64,000 bases of DNA from Desulfoferula sp040751985 (GTDB taxonomy: Bacteria; Desulfobacterota; Desulfarculia; Desulfarculales; Desulfarculaceae), in assembly GCA_040751985.1 (NCBI GenBank), contig JBFMFU010000081.1:62001-126000 (forward strand). Direction: 5' to 3'. The position numbers and the translations under genes are program-made. The notes under the pieces are model-generated. The model did no database searches. It had not been told where the DNA came from and saw nothing but the letters and a program-made list of their open reading frames with translations. Below, in pieces: positions 31,932 to 40,107 of the stretch (the first letter of the stretch is position 1; each line of letters starts with the position of its first letter).

Positions 31932-33343
31932 TGCTGGTATCTTCCAGTCGCCCCTCTCCCTACCTGGTCAGCTTTCTGGTGGGAGAGTCGCTGCTTATGG
32001 CCTTAGGGCCCATTCTGGCAGTGTATCTGCGCCTGGGCACCTCGGCTGAGCTGTTCACCTTTCGCTATTCCTGGTACCGGCTGCTCCTGGTGCCGGTGGT
32101 CCTGCAGATAACCTTCTACTACTCGGACCTGCACAACTTCCGCATCGCCCGGCCCTTCATCTGGACCGTGGCCCGGGTCACCCAGGCCATGGCCCTGGGC
32201 ACCCTGGCCCTGGCCGTGCTGTACTACTTCCTGCCCACCCTGCTCCTGGGCCGCGGCGTGCTGTTCCTGGCCTTCGTGATCACCACCGGCCTGGTGCTGA
32301 TCTGGCGCGGTCTCTACGGCTGGGCCCTGAAGCAGAAGCTGCTGTCCTCCCGCCTGCTCATCGTGTGCTCGGGCTCCCTGGCCGACTCCATCATCGACGA
32401 GTTGGTCAGCCGTTCGGACAACATCTACCACGTGGTCTGCCTGGTGGACCTGAACCAGCCCGAGAAAACCGAGGTGAACCTCATACCCGCCTGGGCGCAT
32501 CTGCTGCGGGCCGACCTGCGCATCAGCGGCGACGAGCTGGCCGGGCTGGTGCGCTACTACGGGGTGAACATGGTGGTGGTGGCCATGGTGGAGAAGCGGG
32601 AGAACATGCCCCTGGAGCAGCTGCTCACCTGCCGCATGCTGGGCGTGCCCGTGGTCACCGGCGAGGACTTCTTCGAGCAGATCGCCGGCCGCATCCTGGC
32701 CAACCGCATCCGCCCCGGCTGGCTGGTGTTCTCGCCGGGCTTCGCCACCAGTGCTCTGCGCCGCTTCACCAAGCGCACCATGGACCTCCTGCTCAGCCTG
32801 CTGGGCCTGCTCATCACCCTGCCCATCAGCCTGATCGTGGCCCTGATCATCAAGCTGGACAGCAAGGGCCCGGCGATCTACAGCCAGGAGCGCGACGGCC
32901 AGCACGGACGCCGCTTCATGATGTTCAAGTTCCGCTCCATGGTCACCGACGCCGAGCAGCAGAGCGGGCCGGTCTGGGCCGAGGTGGACGACCCGCGCAT
33001 CACCCGCGTGGGCCGCCTGCTGCGCCGCACCCGCCTGGACGAGATACCTCAGATGTGGAACGTGCTCATCGGCGACATGAGCTTCGTGGGCCCCCGGCCG
33101 GAGCGGCCCCACTTCACCGACCAGTTGGCCGAAAAACTGCCCTACTACCGCGAACGGCTGCGGGTCAAGCCGGGCATCACCGGCTGGGCCCAGGTGTGTT
33201 TTCCCTACGGCTCCTCCGCGGCCGCCGCCCTGGAAAAGCTCAACTACGACCTCTACTACATCAAGCACTCCAGCCTGAGCATGGATATCATGATCCTGTT
33301 GCAGACAGTGAAGATCCTACTTTTCGGAGGAGGCGGCCGTTGA
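31931..33343 (+). CDS. Polyprenyl glycosylphosphotransferase (initiating sugar transferase)
   Basis: The protein has 470 residues, starting in a TAATG overlap with the kinase-like gene. Four to five N-terminal membrane helices and a CoA-binding-like middle domain (residues about 130-260) precede the transferase domain. That domain reads FTKRTMDLLLSLLGLLI, DSKGPAIYSQERDGQHG, FMMFKFRSMV, RRTRLDEIPQMWNVL, SFVGPRPERPHF and VKPGITGWAQV. This is the WbaP/PssZ type and matches the exosortase-locus subgroup. It loads the first sugar phosphate onto undecaprenyl phosphate. Confidence 0.95.
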   Translation: MLVSSSRPSPYLVSFLVGESLLMALGPILAVYLRLGTSAELFTFRYSWYRLLLVPVVLQITFYYSDLHNFRIARPFIWTVARVTQAMALGTLALAVLYYFLPTLLLGRGVLFLAFVITTGLVLIWRGLYGWALKQKLLSSRLLIVCSGSLADSIIDELVSRSDNIYHVVCLVDLNQPEKTEVNLIPAWAHLLRADLRISGDELAGLVRYYGVNMVVVAMVEKRENMPLEQLLTCRMLGVPVVTGEDFFEQIAGRILANRIRPGWLVFSPGFATSALRRFTKRTMDLLLSLLGLLITLPISLIVALIIKLDSKGPAIYSQERDGQHGRRFMMFKFRSMVTDAEQQSGPVWAEVDDPRITRVGRLLRRTRLDEIPQMWNVLIGDMSFVGPRPERPHFTDQLAEKLPYYRERLRVKPGITGWAQVCFPYGSSAAAALEKLNYDLYYIKHSSLSMDIMILLQTVKILLFGGGGR

Positions 33344-34221
33344 CGCAAACCCAATCCGAAAAGCAACCGCCGCGGCCCTTCTACCTGCGCCCGCTGAACC
33401 TGACTTGGGCCTTGGTGGCGGCGCTGCTGCTGTGGATCTACCTGCCCCACATCATCTCCATGGTCCAAAACTGGTGGGCGGACCCCAACTACTCCCACGG
33501 CTTCCTGGTGCCCATCGTCTCCGCCGGCCTAATCTGGCGCCAGCGCCACAAACTGGCCTCCCGGGTGGCGGGCCCCAACTACTGGGGCCTGGCGGCCATC
33601 GGCGGCGCCCTGGCCATGCTGCTGGTGGGGCAACTGGGGCACGAATTCTACCTGCGCCGGCTCAGCTTGATCCCGGTGCTGTGGGGCCTGGTGCTGTTGG
33701 TCTGGGGCTGGCCGGTGGCCCGTCGGCTGTGGTTCGCCTTCGCCTACCTGATCCTGATGGTGCCCCTGCCCTACATGCTCTACGACGCGGTGGCCTTCCC
33801 CCTGCGCCTGGTGGCGGCGCGCATCGCTGCCTGGGGGGTGCGCCTGTTCGGGGTGCCGGCCTTCGTGGAAGGCAACACCGTGCACCTGCCCAACGTGGTG
33901 CTCAATGTAGTGGACGCCTGCTCGGGTATCAGAAGCCTCATCTCCCTGCTGGCGGTGGGCGTGATCCTGGCCTACCTCATGCTTCCCAACCGCTGGATCA
34001 AGGCGGTGGTGGTGCTGCTGGTGCTGCCGGTGGCGGTGTTCACCAACGCCCTGCGCGTCACTGTGGCCGGCTTGGCCGCGGAGTGGATCAGCAAAAAGAC
34101 CCTGGAAGGGGTGATGCACGACTTCGTGGGCTGGGTGGTGTTCATGGTGGGCTTCGCCATCCTGTTCGGCATTACCCTGGGGCTCAAAAAGCTGGTGCCC
34201 GACCCGGGAGAGCGGCAATGA
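33340..34221 (+). CDS. Exosortase (XrtA-like)
   Basis: The protein has 293 residues starting at a TTG that overlaps the previous stop (TTGA). About eight membrane helices are present. The N-terminus has the conserved WWADPNYSHGFLVPIVSAGL. The catalytic residues are all in place: Cys in VVDACSGIRSL, Arg in TNALRVTVAG and His in GVMHDFVGWVVF. Exosortases cleave and re-anchor PEP-CTERM proteins, often onto the EPS-linked surface. It overlaps the EpsI gene by ATGA. The open frame upstream of 33340 is a shadow. Confidence 0.95.
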   Translation: MTQTQSEKQPPRPFYLRPLNLTWALVAALLLWIYLPHIISMVQNWWADPNYSHGFLVPIVSAGLIWRQRHKLASRVAGPNYWGLAAIGGALAMLLVGQLGHEFYLRRLSLIPVLWGLVLLVWGWPVARRLWFAFAYLILMVPLPYMLYDAVAFPLRLVAARIAAWGVRLFGVPAFVEGNTVHLPNVVLNVVDACSGIRSLISLLAVGVILAYLMLPNRWIKAVVVLLVLPVAVFTNALRVTVAGLAAEWISKKTLEGVMHDFVGWVVFMVGFAILFGITLGLKKLVPDPGERQ

Positions 34222-34868
34222 AAAAGCGCAGCACCTTACTGGCCCTGCTCATCACCAGCGCCCTGCTGCTCTTGGCCGCCTTGTTCATCACCCTGGGCCA
34301 GGACGTGACCCCCCGCAAGCTGCGCCAGCCCATCAAGGACCTGCCCCTGGCCCTGGGTTCCTGGCGGGGCGTGGGTCCGGACACCCCCCTGGACCGCCCC
34401 ACCCTGGAGCTACTCAGGCCCAGCGACTACCTGCTGCGCAACTACACCAATCCCCAGGGTATGGTGGCGGCGGTGTTCATCGCCTTCTTCGAGCTGCAAC
34501 AGGAAGGGCAGATCATCCACTCGCCCCGCCACTGCCTGCCCGGCAGCGGTTGGCAGATATCCAAGCGCACCGAGGTGTTGGTGCCGGGTCCCCAGGGGCC
34601 TTACAAGGTGAATCAGCTGATTCTTACTAAGGACTTGGACAACCTTAGTGTGCTTTACTGGTACCAGGGCCGAGGGCGGGTGGAGTCCAACGAGTACTAC
34701 GACCGCCTGTGCCTGATACTGGACGGTCTGTTCAAGGACCGCAGCGACGGGGCCCTGGTGCGCATCACCTCGGTGCTGCCCGAGGGCGACAAGCGGGTGC
34801 TGCCGCAGCAGATCAACCTGGCGGCCAGGCTGATCCCGGCGCTCAACAAGCTCATGCCTCCGCAGTAG
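34218..34868 (+). CDS. epsI: EpsI-family exosortase-associated protein
   Basis: The protein has 216 residues with one N-terminal membrane helix (about 7-25). The EpsI domain includes PLALGSWRGVG, IAFFELQQEGQIIHSPRHCL PGSGW (the conserved Cys region, near residue 110) and VLYWYQGRGRVESNEYYDR. EpsI proteins occur next to, or fused with, exosortases and are needed for polysaccharide production in Methylobacillus; the biochemical role is unresolved. The gap to the next gene is 34 bases. Confidence 0.93.
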   Translation: MKKRSTLLALLITSALLLLAALFITLGQDVTPRKLRQPIKDLPLALGSWRGVGPDTPLDRPTLELLRPSDYLLRNYTNPQGMVAAVFIAFFELQQEGQIIHSPRHCLPGSGWQISKRTEVLVPGPQGPYKVNQLILTKDLDNLSVLYWYQGRGRVESNEYYDRLCLILDGLFKDRSDGALVRITSVLPEGDKRVLPQQINLAARLIPALNKLMPPQ

Positions 34869-34902
34869 CTGGCTGCGCAGAGGCTTTTTCCGGGAGAGCG
34901 GT

Positions 34903-36177
34903 TTGTCCTTTTTCCTGACGATCTTGTTCACGGTGATCGTCTACGTGCGGCCCCAGGAGTTCTGGCCGGCCCTGCAGGGCTGGCCCATACTGGACTACGT
35001 GGCGGGCATCGCCGTGTTCTTCGCCCTCCTGGAAAAAAAGATAACCAAAGACAAGTTCCAGCGCTCCATGGCCAACAAGCTGGTGCTCATCTTCTGGATA
35101 TGGCTGTGCTTCTGTTGGATAGGCAACGGCTGGTTCGGGGGCATTTGGTACACCATCCAGAAGTTCGGCAAGGTGGTGGTGCTCTACTTCCTCATCGTCA
35201 TGACCATAGACACCTTGCCCAAGCTGAGGACCTACATCTGGTCGCTGCTGTTGCTCAGCGCCTTCCTGGCCTTGGACGCCATCGTCTTGTTCTACACCGG
35301 CCAAAGCATCACCGGGCAGGTGGCCTTCACCCGCCTGGAAGGCGATGAGTTCATCGCCCAGGCCCGGGGCATCGGCATCTTTGCCGACCCCAACGACCTG
35401 GCCCTGTACATCGTGCCCATGGTCGCCTTCCTGTTGCCGGCCTTCCACCGGGTGGCCTTGTCGCCCAGCAGCATCACCGGCATCCTTTTAATGATCCCCC
35501 TGATCACCGGCCTGGTCTTCACCCGCTCCCGCGGCGGCATTCTGGCCATGGCCATCGTGATCTGGATGTATCTGCGCCACCGGGTGGGCGTGGTTTTTTC
35601 AGTGGTGGGCCTGGTGTTGCTGCTGGGCCTGCTGATGGCCATCCCCCGCTTCGAGTCGGTCAGCGCCACCGAGGGCACCGGCCGCACCCGCCTGGACCAT
35701 TGGGCCTTCGGGCTGGGGTTGCTCAAGCAAAACCCGGTTTTCGGAGTGGGCTTCACCGCCTTCACCGACCAGGGCTACCGGCAGACGGCGCACAACTCCT
35801 TCATCCTGATCCTGGCTGAAGCCGGCGTGATCGGCGGGCTGCTGTGGATATCGCTCTTTTACTCCATGTACCGGGACATCGCCCTGTTGCGCACCCCGGA
35901 GCGGGCTCCGCCCTGGCTGCCGCCCTTGACCAACGCCCTGGAGGCTGGCCTGGTGGGCTGGCTGGCCGGAGGCTTTTTCCTCAGCCAGACCTACGGGTTC
36001 CTGGGCTTCATATTGATGGGCCTGGTGGTGGCCACCATGAACATCGTGGCTGATGAGGGCATTGAACTGCGGGAGACCTGGACCAAGGTGCAGGTGCGCA
36101 ACGTGACCCTGTTCACCATCGGCGGCATCATATTTATGCACCTGCTGGTCATGATCCTGTGGCGGCTGGGTGGCTAG
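34903..36177 (+). CDS. O-antigen ligase/polymerase-like membrane protein
   Basis: The protein has 424 residues with a TTG start after GGGAGAG. About 11 hydrophobic segments are present. The N-terminus VYVRPQEFWPAL resembles the exosortase-A-system putative O-glycosylation ligases. The Wzy_C/WaaL signature, FTRSRGGILAMA near residue 206 and TAHNSFILILAEAGVIGGLL near residue 293, holds the His used by ligases. It may polymerise the EPS repeat or join glycan to protein or lipid. It follows EpsI in the same operon. Confidence 0.88.
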   Translation: MSFFLTILFTVIVYVRPQEFWPALQGWPILDYVAGIAVFFALLEKKITKDKFQRSMANKLVLIFWIWLCFCWIGNGWFGGIWYTIQKFGKVVVLYFLIVMTIDTLPKLRTYIWSLLLLSAFLALDAIVLFYTGQSITGQVAFTRLEGDEFIAQARGIGIFADPNDLALYIVPMVAFLLPAFHRVALSPSSITGILLMIPLITGLVFTRSRGGILAMAIVIWMYLRHRVGVVFSVVGLVLLLGLLMAIPRFESVSATEGTGRTRLDHWAFGLGLLKQNPVFGVGFTAFTDQGYRQTAHNSFILILAEAGVIGGLLWISLFYSMYRDIALLRTPERAPPWLPPLTNALEAGLVGWLAGGFFLSQTYGFLGFILMGLVVATMNIVADEGIELRETWTKVQVRNVTLFTIGGIIFMHLLVMILWRLGG

Positions 36178-36186
36178 CCGGGGCTG

Positions 36187-37245
36187 ATGTACAAAGCCCT
36201 GGACATTTGGTTGGGGCCGTATCTGCGGCAGACCCTGCGGCCGCGGCCGAAGCCCGCCCGGGGCGGGCCGTTGACCCTGTGTCTGGCCGTGGCCGATCAT
36301 TTCGAGCCCTTCTGGGCCCGGGCCGACGAAGCCCTTGCCCAGGCCCGCCTGCGAGCCTGGGAGCAAGGACTGACCCGGCTGGTGGAAGGCCTGGTCGACA
36401 GCCGGGGCCGCCCGCCCTGTCATGACTTTTTCTACCCCCTGGAGGACTACCGTCCCTGGGTGTTGGACCGCCTGGCCGCGCTGCGTCAAAAAGGGCTGGG
36501 TGAGGTGGAGGTGCACCTGCACCACCACGGCGAGAGCGCCGCGGAGTTGGAGGACATGCTGCTGGGTTACGCAGAGAAGCTTCACCAGCGCCACGGCCTG
36601 CTGGCCAAGGACCCGGTCAGCGGCCGAGTGACCTACGGCTTCATTCACGGCAACTGGGCCCTGGACAACTCCCGGCCCGACGGGCAGTGGTGCGGCCGCA
36701 ACGACGAGCTGAGCATCCTGGCCCGCACCGGCTGCTACGCCGACTTCACCCTGCCCTCGGCGCCCAGCCCCACCCAGACCCGGACCATCAACGCCATCTA
36801 CTACGCCATTGACGACCCCCAGCGCCCCAAGAGCCACGACCGCGGCCGTCCGGCAGCGGTGGGGCAGGCGCCCAGCGGGGACTTGCTACTGGTGCAGGGA
36901 GTGCTGGCCCTGGACTGGGGCCGGCGCAAGTGGGGCTGCCTGCCGCGGCTGGAGGCCAGCGACCTCAGCGGCCAGACGCCGCCCAGCCCCCGCCGCGTCC
37001 CCTTGTGGCTGCGCCACGCCCCCTCGGTGCAGGGGGCCGAGCAGGTGCGGTTCCTCAAGCTCTCCTGCCACGGGGCGCCGGAGAAGAACCAAGACGCCCT
37101 GCTGGGCGCCCCGGCCCGCCAGACCCTGGAGCACCTGTGCCGGGTTTATAATGATGGGCGGCGCTATCGCCTGCTGTTCCTGAGCTGTAGGGAGATGGTG
37201 CAGGCCATCCACGCCCTGGAGCGGGGAGAGGACTTGCCATGGTGA
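36187..37245 (+). CDS. Uncharacterised protein, possible polysaccharide-deacetylase-like barrel
   Basis: The protein has 352 residues with no signal peptide. The N-terminal half has conserved-looking His/Asp/Glu clusters: LTLCLAVADHFEPFW (about 33-47), VEVHLHHHGESAAEL (about 109-123), GFIHGNWALDNSRPDG QWC (about 151-169), and TGCYADFTLPSAP. They are spaced like the metal and substrate sites of a NodB-type beta/alpha barrel, but the classic TFDDG and H(S/T)xxHP motifs are absent. The C-terminal half has RFLKLSCHGAPEKNQDALLG. It overlaps the heparinase-like gene by seven bases, so a linked role in polymer modification is likely but unproven. Confidence 0.75.
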   Translation: MYKALDIWLGPYLRQTLRPRPKPARGGPLTLCLAVADHFEPFWARADEALAQARLRAWEQGLTRLVEGLVDSRGRPPCHDFFYPLEDYRPWVLDRLAALRQKGLGEVEVHLHHHGESAAELEDMLLGYAEKLHQRHGLLAKDPVSGRVTYGFIHGNWALDNSRPDGQWCGRNDELSILARTGCYADFTLPSAPSPTQTRTINAIYYAIDDPQRPKSHDRGRPAAVGQAPSGDLLLVQGVLALDWGRRKWGCLPRLEASDLSGQTPPSPRRVPLWLRHAPSVQGAEQVRFLKLSCHGAPEKNQDALLGAPARQTLEHLCRVYNDGRRYRLLFLSCREMVQAIHALERGEDLPW

Positions 37246-39869
37246 GAATCCAGGCGCTTTTGTGCGGCCTGCTGCTGCTGGGGCTGAGCGCTCTGCCCTG
37301 TCTGGGGCAGGACTCGACCACTACGCCCCAGGTGCGGCCGGAGCACCCCCGCCTGCTGCTCACCAGCCCGCGCCTGCAGCGCCTGCGGGACCTGAGCCAG
37401 ACGCGCACCGAGCAGTGGCGCCGCCTGCTCTCCTGGGCCTTGGAGCCGGCCCGCCGCAAGGCCGTGGCCGCCGACGGCCCTGGCCTGGCCCTGTGCGCGC
37501 TGGTGCTCAAGGAAAAGGACCCGGAGCTGTCCAAGCAACTGGCCCAGCTGGCCGTGCGCTGCGCCCTGCACGGAGCGCGCTTTGGCAGCGTCAAGTCCAT
37601 CTCGGGCCGCACCCTCACCGCCCACAACAGCCTGCGCGACGCTCTGCAGCTGCTCTCCGACGGCTACCGCCTGCTGCAGCCCAGCGCCGGCCAGCCGCGG
37701 GTGATCCCGGTCTCGCGCTACACCGCCGGCCAGGTGACGGTGCGCTCCGACGGCCCGGTCCTGGACCAGACCGCCAAGCCCGGCGACACCTATCTGCTGC
37801 TGCAGGACGACCTGCTCAAGGCCGCGCCCCTGGTGCAGCAGGTGGCCCTGACCATGGATTGGGCCTGGCCGGCCTTCTCCGCCGAGGAGCGCCAGGGGAT
37901 CAGCACCTGGCTCATCGCCCAGGCCAAGCTCTTCGCCAAGCAGGGCCGGGGCTGCTTTGACAGCGAGTCGGCCGCCGCCCTGAGCGTGACCACTCTGGCC
38001 GGCCTGGCCGCCTTCGGCAGCAGCCCGGCGGCCGAGGATCTGGTCAGCCAGGCCTGGCAGCAGCGCTTCCGGACCGCCCTGCGCCCCTGCCTGGTCAAGC
38101 TGGGTCAGGGCGGTGGCTGGTTCGAGGGCGACACCCCCGGCGCCCGGGCCGGCCTGGACCTCTTGTTGTTCGCCGCCGCCTTCCACAGCGCCACCGGCCT
38201 GGACCCCACGGACAAGGTCACCTGGTACGACGACCGGCTGTCTTATCTGCTGTTCCGCCTGCTGCCCGGCCTGGCCACTGCCCACCGGCAAAGCTACCGA
38301 CGCATTGCCCCCGGCGGCGACGAGATGCTGGCCCCGGAAAAAGCGGCCGAGTTGGTGCGCATGCAGATGTTGTGCCTGACCATCATGCGGCCCGACGACC
38401 CGGCGGCGGGCGCGGCCCGGGCCCTGCTTCTGGACCCCAACCTGCCGGGCATGATCTACGGCTACGACTACGTGTACGACTTCCTGTGGGTGGACCCCTA
38501 CGCCCCCACCGCGCCCCTGGCCACGGCCCCCCTCAGCCACCTGGCCCAGGCCGTGGGTCGGGCGGTGCTGCGCTCGGACTGGTCCGAGCGCGGCACCTGG
38601 CTGGGCTTTTCCTGCGGCCCCCACTTCTCCCTGCGTCAACATCTGGACGCCGGCGGGCTGCTCTTGTTCCGCAGCTCCTTTCTGCTGCCTGCGGGCGGGG
38701 GCTACGACGGGCCCACCACGCCTCACGCCCTGAACTACGCCATCCGCAGCGTGGCGGCCAACACCCTGCTGATCCAGGACCCCAAGGAGTACTCCTGGTA
38801 CAACCTGCGCGCTGGCAGGCAGGCCAAAGGCACCTACAGCAATGACGGCGGCCAGCGGGCCTGGGCCCTGTTCGGCCCCAACGGCCAGCCCACCCAGAGC
38901 GCCCCCTGGACCGCCAGCGGCCTGGAGAGCGGCCCGGCGCCCTGGTCCAAGCTGGGCAGCGTCTACAACGTGGCCCACATCGAGTCCCTGGAGGACCAGC
39001 CCCGCTACGCCTATCTGCGCGGGCGGCTCACCGCGGCCTACGATGGCAGCACCCACAAGGTCAAGCGCCTGCTGCGCCACGTGTTCCTGCTGCGCAACAA
39101 CGGCCCCGACGACGCCGAAGCGGCCGAGGTGGTGGTGGTAGCCGATGACTTGGTGCTGGCCCGCCCTGGTCTCTCGGTGCGCTTCGCCCTGCACTTTCCC
39201 CAGCAGCCGGCCACCCGGCGCACCCTGAACAAGGAGGCCAACGGCCGCTGGCAGGGGCCGGCCTCGCCCCTGATGCTGACCGTGGATGACTCGCGCCTGG
39301 AGGTGGTGCCGGTGACGCCGGCCGACTCCCGCCTGGAGGTCTTCGGCGTGCCGGGCGCGGACAGCTGGGTGGACGGCCGCAACTATCCCCCCCAGGGCAC
39401 GGCCGGCAACCCGGCCCCCTGGCGGGCGGAGTACGTGGTGGCCAGCGCCAAGCAGACCAAGCTTCCCCTGCTGCACGTGCTGCTGCCCGCGGACCAGAAC
39501 GCGCCGCCGCCGCCCGCGGTCATCGCGCTGCAAAGCCAAGACCCGGACCTCATCGGCGTGGTGATTAAAGACCCTACCTGGCCGCGGGTTTTGGTCCTGC
39601 ACCTGGGGCCGCCCGCCGCGGACAGGCCCCTAACCTATAGCTGTCCCACGGGATACACCCGGCATCTGGTGGCCGGGCTGCTGCCCCAGGCCGAGTACCA
39701 GGTGCAGGTGGAGCCGGGCAAGATAACCATTACTCCGGGCAAGGGGATAAAAGCCAGCCGGGCCGGTCTGTTAGCTTTCCGGGCCGGTCCCGCCCTGCAG
39801 CCAGCGCCGCCCCCGGCGCCTATTCCCATGCCGCCTCCCGGAGGCCGCCACCGGAGCAAGAGCAGCTAG
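37239..39869 (+). CDS. Heparinase II/III-like secreted protein
   Basis: The protein has 876 residues with a signal peptide (about 1-23, ending LPCLGQDS). HPRLLLTSPRLQRLRDL near residue 37 is the typical entry to the alpha-toroid of polysaccharide lyase-like proteins. The middle holds the toroid (GWFEGDTPGARAGLDLL, FHSATGLDP). From about residue 445 comes the beta-sandwich heparinase II/III domain (WLGFSCGPHFSLRQHLDAGG, containing a candidate catalytic His), and the C-terminus is Pro-rich. It probably cuts or edits the polymer in the periplasm. The substrate is unknown. Confidence 0.82.
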   Translation: MVRIQALLCGLLLLGLSALPCLGQDSTTTPQVRPEHPRLLLTSPRLQRLRDLSQTRTEQWRRLLSWALEPARRKAVAADGPGLALCALVLKEKDPELSKQLAQLAVRCALHGARFGSVKSISGRTLTAHNSLRDALQLLSDGYRLLQPSAGQPRVIPVSRYTAGQVTVRSDGPVLDQTAKPGDTYLLLQDDLLKAAPLVQQVALTMDWAWPAFSAEERQGISTWLIAQAKLFAKQGRGCFDSESAAALSVTTLAGLAAFGSSPAAEDLVSQAWQQRFRTALRPCLVKLGQGGGWFEGDTPGARAGLDLLLFAAAFHSATGLDPTDKVTWYDDRLSYLLFRLLPGLATAHRQSYRRIAPGGDEMLAPEKAAELVRMQMLCLTIMRPDDPAAGAARALLLDPNLPGMIYGYDYVYDFLWVDPYAPTAPLATAPLSHLAQAVGRAVLRSDWSERGTWLGFSCGPHFSLRQHLDAGGLLLFRSSFLLPAGGGYDGPTTPHALNYAIRSVAANTLLIQDPKEYSWYNLRAGRQAKGTYSNDGGQRAWALFGPNGQPTQSAPWTASGLESGPAPWSKLGSVYNVAHIESLEDQPRYAYLRGRLTAAYDGSTHKVKRLLRHVFLLRNNGPDDAEAAEVVVVADDLVLARPGLSVRFALHFPQQPATRRTLNKEANGRWQGPASPLMLTVDDSRLEVVPVTPADSRLEVFGVPGADSWVDGRNYPPQGTAGNPAPWRAEYVVASAKQTKLPLLHVLLPADQNAPPPPAVIALQSQDPDLIGVVIKDPTWPRVLVLHLGPPAADRPLTYSCPTGYTRHLVAGLLPQAEYQVQVEPGKITITPGKGIKASRAGLLAFRAGPALQPAPPPAPIPMPPPGGRHRSKSS

Positions 39870-40107
39870 GGCTGCCGCCGGGCCCTAAAAAACAATTGCG
39901 GGGGTTTAATAAAAGGTTTTTGATGTGTTACCTTAAAATAAGAGTAAAATCGTTAGTAAGCGCCTGTTCCGCATATTCGGCAGCCCATTGTGCGCTTATC
40001 TTTACGGAATAAGGGCTGGCAAGGAGCCGGGGAAAACTTCCGGCGCGTGGGTCGGGCGTCCCTACCTGGAGGGGGGTGGGAGGGCGCTAGCTTAGCAGGA
40101 GGAAAAG
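39870..40107 (+). other. AT-rich intergenic stretch before the TPR gene
   Basis: These 238 bases hold no gene. An AT-rich block (39889-39955) contains TTGATG followed by GTAAAA-like boxes that could form a weak promoter for the TPR gene. I looked for a sigma54 GG/GC pair, as used in some exosortase loci, and found no good match. The ribosome binding site AGGAGGA ends the region. Confidence 0.4.

Noticed and set aside
39870..40107. Sigma54 promoter before prsT
   Set aside because: PrsR-type regulation is known in exosortase systems, but no GG and GC pair at the required spacing was found.
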